This document shows positions 61,001 to 64,000 of a DNA stretch of 64,000 bases, one piece after another. A model generated the notes under the pieces. That model was not told where the DNA came from. It made no database searches and worked only from the letters and a program-made list of their open reading frames with translations. The stretch is from DASVVT01 sp036386415 (lineage in GTDB: Bacteria > Acidobacteriota > Blastocatellia > Pyrinomonadales > Pyrinomonadaceae). The position numbers were made by a program, and so were the translations under genes. The first letter of the stretch is position 1. The number at the start of each line of letters is the position of its first letter. The stretch is taken from positions 44,991 through 108,990 of the forward strand of contig DASVVT010000035.1 of assembly GCA_036386415.1 (NCBI GenBank). Reading direction: 5' to 3'.

Positions 61001-64000
61001 CGTTCGGGCTGCAATTCTTCCACTAACTTCTCGAACGGCAGGTCCTGGTGCGCGTAGGCCGAGAGCGCCACCTCTCGCACCCGCCCCAGCAACTCGCGAA
61101 AACTCGGCTCATCCGCGAGGCTCGTGCGCAGGACAAGCGTGTTGACAAAAAATCCGATCAACTCCTCGGTCTCAACACGATTGCGGCCAGCGATGGGCGT
61201 TCCGACGCTGATATCAGTCTGTCGCGTGTAGCGATGGAGCAAGACGTTGAAGGCTGCCAGCAGCGTCATGAACAGCGTCACACCTTCGCGCTGCGAGAGC
61301 GCATGGACGCCCGCGCTCAGTTCTTCTGAGAGCGCCAACGATTCTCTCGCTCCATGCGCAGTCTGGATTGCCGGGCGCGGGTGCGTCGTCGGCAACTCAA
61401 GCATGCGGGGTGCACCAGCCAGTTGCCGTTTCCAGTAAGCGAGCTGCGCTTCCAGGGCTTCACCTGTCAGCCACTCGCGCTGCCAGCGCGCAAAATCCGC
61501 ATATTGGACGGGAAGCTCAGCAAGCGGCGCGAGGTTGTCCGTGGAAAAAGCTTCATAGAGCGCCGCCACCTCACGAACCAATACGCCCATCGACCAGCCA
61601 TCTACGGCAATATGATGTATTGTCAACAGCAGCACATATTCATCCGCACTCAGCCGCAGCAACTTTGCCCGCAGAGGTGGGCCGCCAGCCAGGTCCAATG
61701 GTTGACGGAAATCTTCCAGAGACAGCCTGGTCGCCTCTGCTTCTCGCTCTTCTTCATGCAGCTCGCTTAAATCCATCACTGGCAGCGTCAAGGGTCGGGC
61801 CGGAGCGACGATCTGCACTGGTTGCCCGTCCACATTGCCAAAGCTCGTGCGCAGGACTTCGTGCCGCCTTACAACTTCGCCGAGGGAGCGCTCCAGCGCC
61901 GCAATATTGAGTCGCCCTTTGAAGCGCATAGCAATAGGGACGTTATAAGCAGTTCCGGTCGGCTCCAACTGTTGGAGAAACCAGAGTCGCTGCTGCGCGA
62001 ATGAAAGAGGAAGGTCTTGGTCGCGCGGGGCGGGTAGGATTGGCGGAGCTGGCAAGCCCTGTTCATCCCTCATCGTTGCCTCGATCTTCGCGGCCAGCTC
62101 CGCTACGGTCGGTGACTCAAACAGGCTGCGCAACGGGAGTTCCACCGCGCACCTCTCGCGCACCCGGGAGATCAGTTGAGTGACAAGCAGCGAGTGCCCG
62201 CCCAACTCGAAGAAGTTGTCGCGGACGCCCACCTGCTCGATGCCCAGGACTTCGGCCCAGATGTTCGTCAACAGCTCCTCGACAGGTGTGCTCGGCGCGA
62301 TATAACCCTCTTCCAAAGAGGGCCGTGCCTGGTCGGGAGGCGGCAGCGCACGCCGGTCTACTTTACCGTTGGGCGTTAACGGCAGTTCATCCAACAACAC
62401 AAATGCCGACGGCAACATGTACTCCGGCAGTTTCTCAGATAGGAAGCTACGCAATTGCGGCACGAGTTGGTTGGTAATTGTCCCGCGCAGTAGCGGGTTG
62501 TTGACATAAAAGCTCAGAGGCTTCAGGCGACCCGTCTCTTGATTAAAAGAAGAGACTGCTTTCTTCGACGAAGCAGCCTCGGCTCCTGCGCGCCGCCGGA
62601 GAGCGATGTCAAAGCAATCCGCATCCGTCTCCGACCAACGAATCTCGATGTCGTAAGGCAGTTCGTCGCCGAAGCTACATATCTCCTCCGGGTCAATCCC
62701 GTCTCCTTCTCGCGAATTTTGCAATGCTTCGCGCAGCTCTCCCACAGTCCCAAGCGCAACGCGACCGGCCAGCAGCTCGACGGCTCGCACTTCAGCCAGC
62801 ACACGAGCGTTGGGTACACGCTTGATAATCAGCAACTCCGGCTGATCCTCGCCCAGAAGATTGCGCACGGCGGATAGTGTTAATCCCTGCTCCTGCCAGT
62901 CCAGCCAGCGGTAGTCTACGCTCGGCTCGATCCTCGCGCCTACATGTAGAACAGCATCGTAGCGGAATCGCGTCAGCTCATTGTGGTAACGACCACGCTT
63001 GAGCCAGACATCTACCCGACTGATCTGAGGGAGATGCTCCTTCAGAGCCGTGAAGAACATAGGGTCGAGGAGCAACTCTTCTTCCTGCGCGGCAGCCCTC
63101 TGCGCACGCTTCCATAGCTTGTCAGTATTGCTTGAGGGGTCGGACTGATGAAGCTGCACGGAGACGTGTAGAGCCTCCAGAAGGCGTAGGTTGCGCACGT
63201 CGCCCAGGAAGATGAAGCCGCCCGGCTCAACTGCCTTAACGGCTCTGTTGAGGACACGCAGCAAGTAATCGAGGTTGGGGAAATACTGAATCACAGAGTT
63301 GAGTATGACGGCATCGAAAGCTTCAGCCTCAATGCCGTCAAAGTCGTCAGCCGTTCTTTCGAGCAGCGTGACGTGTGACAACTCTGGAGCGCGTGCCTTT
63401 AACTGCTGCCGGATATGGTTCAGAGACACCCGTGAGAAATCGGTCGCCCAGTACTTCGCGCAGTGAGGAGCAAGCTGGAAAAGGAGCAGGCCGGTGCCGC
63501 AACCGATCTCCAGCACTCGGCCTGGTCGCAACGAGAGAATCCGCTCGACCAGCGCATCTCTCCACTCGCGCATCTCCTCCGCCGGGATCGGCAGACCCGT
63601 GTAACTGCTGTTCCATCCCGTGATGTTGAATGTCGGGTCTTGATCGGGAGAAGCCTGTTGGTAAGTCTCATCATAGAGCGCCTGCCACTGCGAGATGTGC
63701 TGATCCTGTGCGGCTCCCGTCTGCGCTGGCGATCCTTGATACCCGGCATTCGGAACCACATATGCGACCAGACGCTTTTCCCCGCCCAACTCCTCCTCAT
63801 GCGCAATGACCGTCGCCTCTGCGATTGCCACGTGCTGGGCCAGCGCCGCTTCAATCTCACCCGTCTCGACGCGAAAGCCTCGCACCTTCACCTGATCGTC
63901 CGTCCGCCCCAGAAACTCTATCCTCCCATCCGCCAGATAGCGACAGCGGTCGCCCGTCTGGTAGAGCCGCGCCCCAGCCTCCGCACTGAACGGATGAGGC
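58009..64000 (-). CDS. Nonribosomal peptide synthetase, 3' part (runs off the window)
   Basis: The gene continues past 64000; residues FLGRTDDQVKVRGFRVE span the point where a GTG at 63891 could be taken for a start, so no start is in view. Domain order in the visible 1990 or so residues: end of an adenylation domain with an inserted methyltransferase (SAM motif VLEIGCGTGLLL, roughly 63690-62560), then GKVDRRAL (A10), a carrier protein (LGGHSLL near 62190), condensation (HHIAVDGWS), a complete adenylation domain (about 60650-59130), a carrier protein (LGGHSLL near 58985) and a terminal thioesterase (GWSFGG near 58590). The thioesterase marks the last module. By my alignment the second A domain pocket reads DAEHIGAIT; the substrate is not assigned. 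Confidence 0.9.
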   Translation of the reverse strand, partial: PHPFSAEAGARLYQTGDRCRYLADGRIEFLGRTDDQVKVRGFRVETGEIEAALAQHVAIAEATVIAHEEELGGEKRLVAYVVPNAGYQGSPAQTGAAQDQHISQWQALYDETYQQASPDQDPTFNITGWNSSYTGLPIPAEEMREWRDALVERILSLRPGRVLEIGCGTGLLLFQLAPHCAKYWATDFSRVSLNHIRQQLKARAPELSHVTLLERTADDFDGIEAEAFDAVILNSVIQYFPNLDYLLRVLNRAVKAVEPGGFIFLGDVRNLRLLEALHVSVQLHQSDPSSNTDKLWKRAQRAAAQEEELLLDPMFFTALKEHLPQISRVDVWLKRGRYHNELTRFRYDAVLHVGARIEPSVDYRWLDWQEQGLTLSAVRNLLGEDQPELLIIKRVPNARVLAEVRAVELLAGRVALGTVGELREALQNSREGDGIDPEEICSFGDELPYDIEIRWSETDADCFDIALRRRAGAEAASSKKAVSSFNQETGRLKPLSFYVNNPLLRGTITNQLVPQLRSFLSEKLPEYMLPSAFVLLDELPLTPNGKVDRRALPPPDQARPSLEEGYIAPSTPVEELLTNIWAEVLGIEQVGVRDNFFELGGHSLLVTQLISRVRERCAVELPLRSLFESPTVAELAAKIEATMRDEQGLPAPPILPAPRDQDLPLSFAQQRLWFLQQLEPTGTAYNVPIAMRFKGRLNIAALERSLGEVVRRHEVLRTSFGNVDGQPVQIVAPARPLTLPVMDLSELHEEEREAEATRLSLEDFRQPLDLAGGPPLRAKLLRLSADEYVLLLTIHHIAVDGWSMGVLVREVAALYEAFSTDNLAPLAELPVQYADFARWQREWLTGEALEAQLAYWKRQLAGAPRMLELPTTHPRPAIQTAHGARESLALSEELSAGVHALSQREGVTLFMTLLAAFNVLLHRYTRQTDISVGTPIAGRNRVETEELIGFFVNTLVLRTSLADEPSFRELLGRVREVALSAYAHQDLPFEKLVEELQPERDLSHAPLFQVMFLMQNAPQGKLELPGLEIELVEVEERTATFDLSFAMAEDDGRLYGFMEYNVDLFEAATIRRMLGHFQTLLESITANPDERISELPLLSEAERHQLLVEWNDNTRDYLPEIYVHQLFEAQAARDPASIAVIFEEHQLTYGELNVRANQVAHYLQRLGVGPETHVGLMVERSVEMIVGLLGILKAGGAYVPLDPAYPQERLSFMLKDAGVSALLTQQCLLERLPAREIKAVCLDSDLKVISKESEKNPISQVKADNRAYLIYTSGSTGLPKGVIIPHQALATRARSLVEIYGLDASARTLQFYSPSFDAAAEEIFPTLISGGSLVLHRNPLEIAPADFLSECERLGITTQHATPAYWHQVVDEIARLQRPVPECLKLFITGGESPSLEKLEKWAQLTGHPSRFINAYGPTEATITATVYESRTNVAAIRQLSRIPIGRPVFNTPVYILDPHLQPVPVGVTGELYIGGVSLARGYLNRPDLTAEKFIPNPFSDQSGARLYRTGDHGRYLADGNIEFLGRLDDQVKVRGFRIELGEIEAALAEHAAVRQAAVITLETAPGDKRLIAYVVVDQKQQIATSELRAYLKQRLPEYMVPAVFVLLDELPLMPNGKVNRRALPAPDESRPDLQERYVAPRDFWELELIKIWEDIFNIHPIGVTDNFFELGGHSLLAVRVMAQIQKRLGQTIPLAALFQGATIEHLASVLRRQNNALAPLPLVAIQPGGSKRPLFCVHGIGGGVIDYVHLARHLGSDQPFYGLQAQDSDGASFKIEEMAAQYIESLRTVETNGPYLLGGWSFGGIVAFEMAQQLERLGFEVALLVVLDSIAPIPANKFAYHDPPGIDDPFTLAGYFGELTGRDLPLSFDHLQRLEPTEQLNHILEQLKIARILPPEIRLEDVLRWLQGYRRRVEAASRYVPQIYRGRITLFRAAQASPGNEELYENLQARDPSLGWNDLSSQPVDIRVVPGSHHTMILEPCVQVLAEQLKTVLPR

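Overview
The window looks like chromosomal DNA from a GC-rich, soil-type bacterium. Large secreted Ig-like and beta-helix proteins, PilZ-like proteins and PqqD/HprK-like/radical-SAM peptide genes next to an exopolysaccharide (EPS) locus suggest Acidobacteriota, perhaps Blastocatellia. That assignment is inference from gene families; no rRNA or other taxonomic marker is present. Nearly every gene from 28 kb to 64 kb is on the minus strand.

Layout: (1) 1-2.4 kb, housekeeping genes: glutamate dehydrogenase on plus; a Dps ferritin and a 55-residue membrane protein on minus. (2) 2.4-3.4 kb, non-coding: an IS630/Tc1-type MITE candidate and a tRNA-Val(GAC) 3'-half repeat with integrase-arm-like repeats. 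(3) 3.4-8.2 kb: single-domain response regulator, TPR/carbohydrate-binding membrane protein, small secreted proteins and an O-antigen ligase/polymerase. (4) 8.2-28.2 kb: two giant exported proteins (a beta-helix plus gingipain-type C25 protease, and a 2298-residue Ig/discoidin-like protein) flank a compact peptide-modification locus (S26-type peptidase, HprK-like kinase, 62-residue Gly/Cys-rich precursor-like peptide, radical SAM/SPASM enzyme, PqqD, nucleotidyltransferase) and a WecA-type initiating phosphoglycosyltransferase. (5) 28.2-52.6 kb: a PilZ-like gene, then one long minus-strand EPS operon with ten glycosyltransferases, six SAM methyltransferases, a flippase, a polymerase/ligase, a Wzc-type co-polymerase/tyrosine kinase, a Wza-type export protein and a small conserved-looking ORF. 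(6) 52.8-56.4 kb: a regulator with two apparent HTH domains and a NarL-type two-component pair. (7) 56.4-57.3 kb: an IS982-type insertion sequence with intact terminal repeats and a target duplication. (8) 57.8-58.0 kb: a second, identical tRNA-Val 3' fragment with the same arm-like repeats. (9) 58.0-64.0 kb: the 3' part of a nonribosomal peptide synthetase gene running off the window.

How it fits together: WecA would load the lipid carrier, the glycosyltransferases and methyltransferases would build a heavily methylated repeat unit, the flippase and polymerase would move and polymerise it, and Wzc/Wza would control length and export. The two-component and LuxR-type regulators lie directly upstream. 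An 88-89 bp module is shared between the regions upstream of the dual-HTH regulator and of the PilZ-like/surface-protein genes, which suggests common control. The peptide-modification genes lie inside the same surface-biogenesis block and are the best candidate for an undescribed system. The two 52-bp identical tRNA-3' repeats bracket about 55 kb that includes the whole surface block, so it may be a genomic island, or the junctions of tandem islands, at a tRNA-Val gene that lies outside the window.
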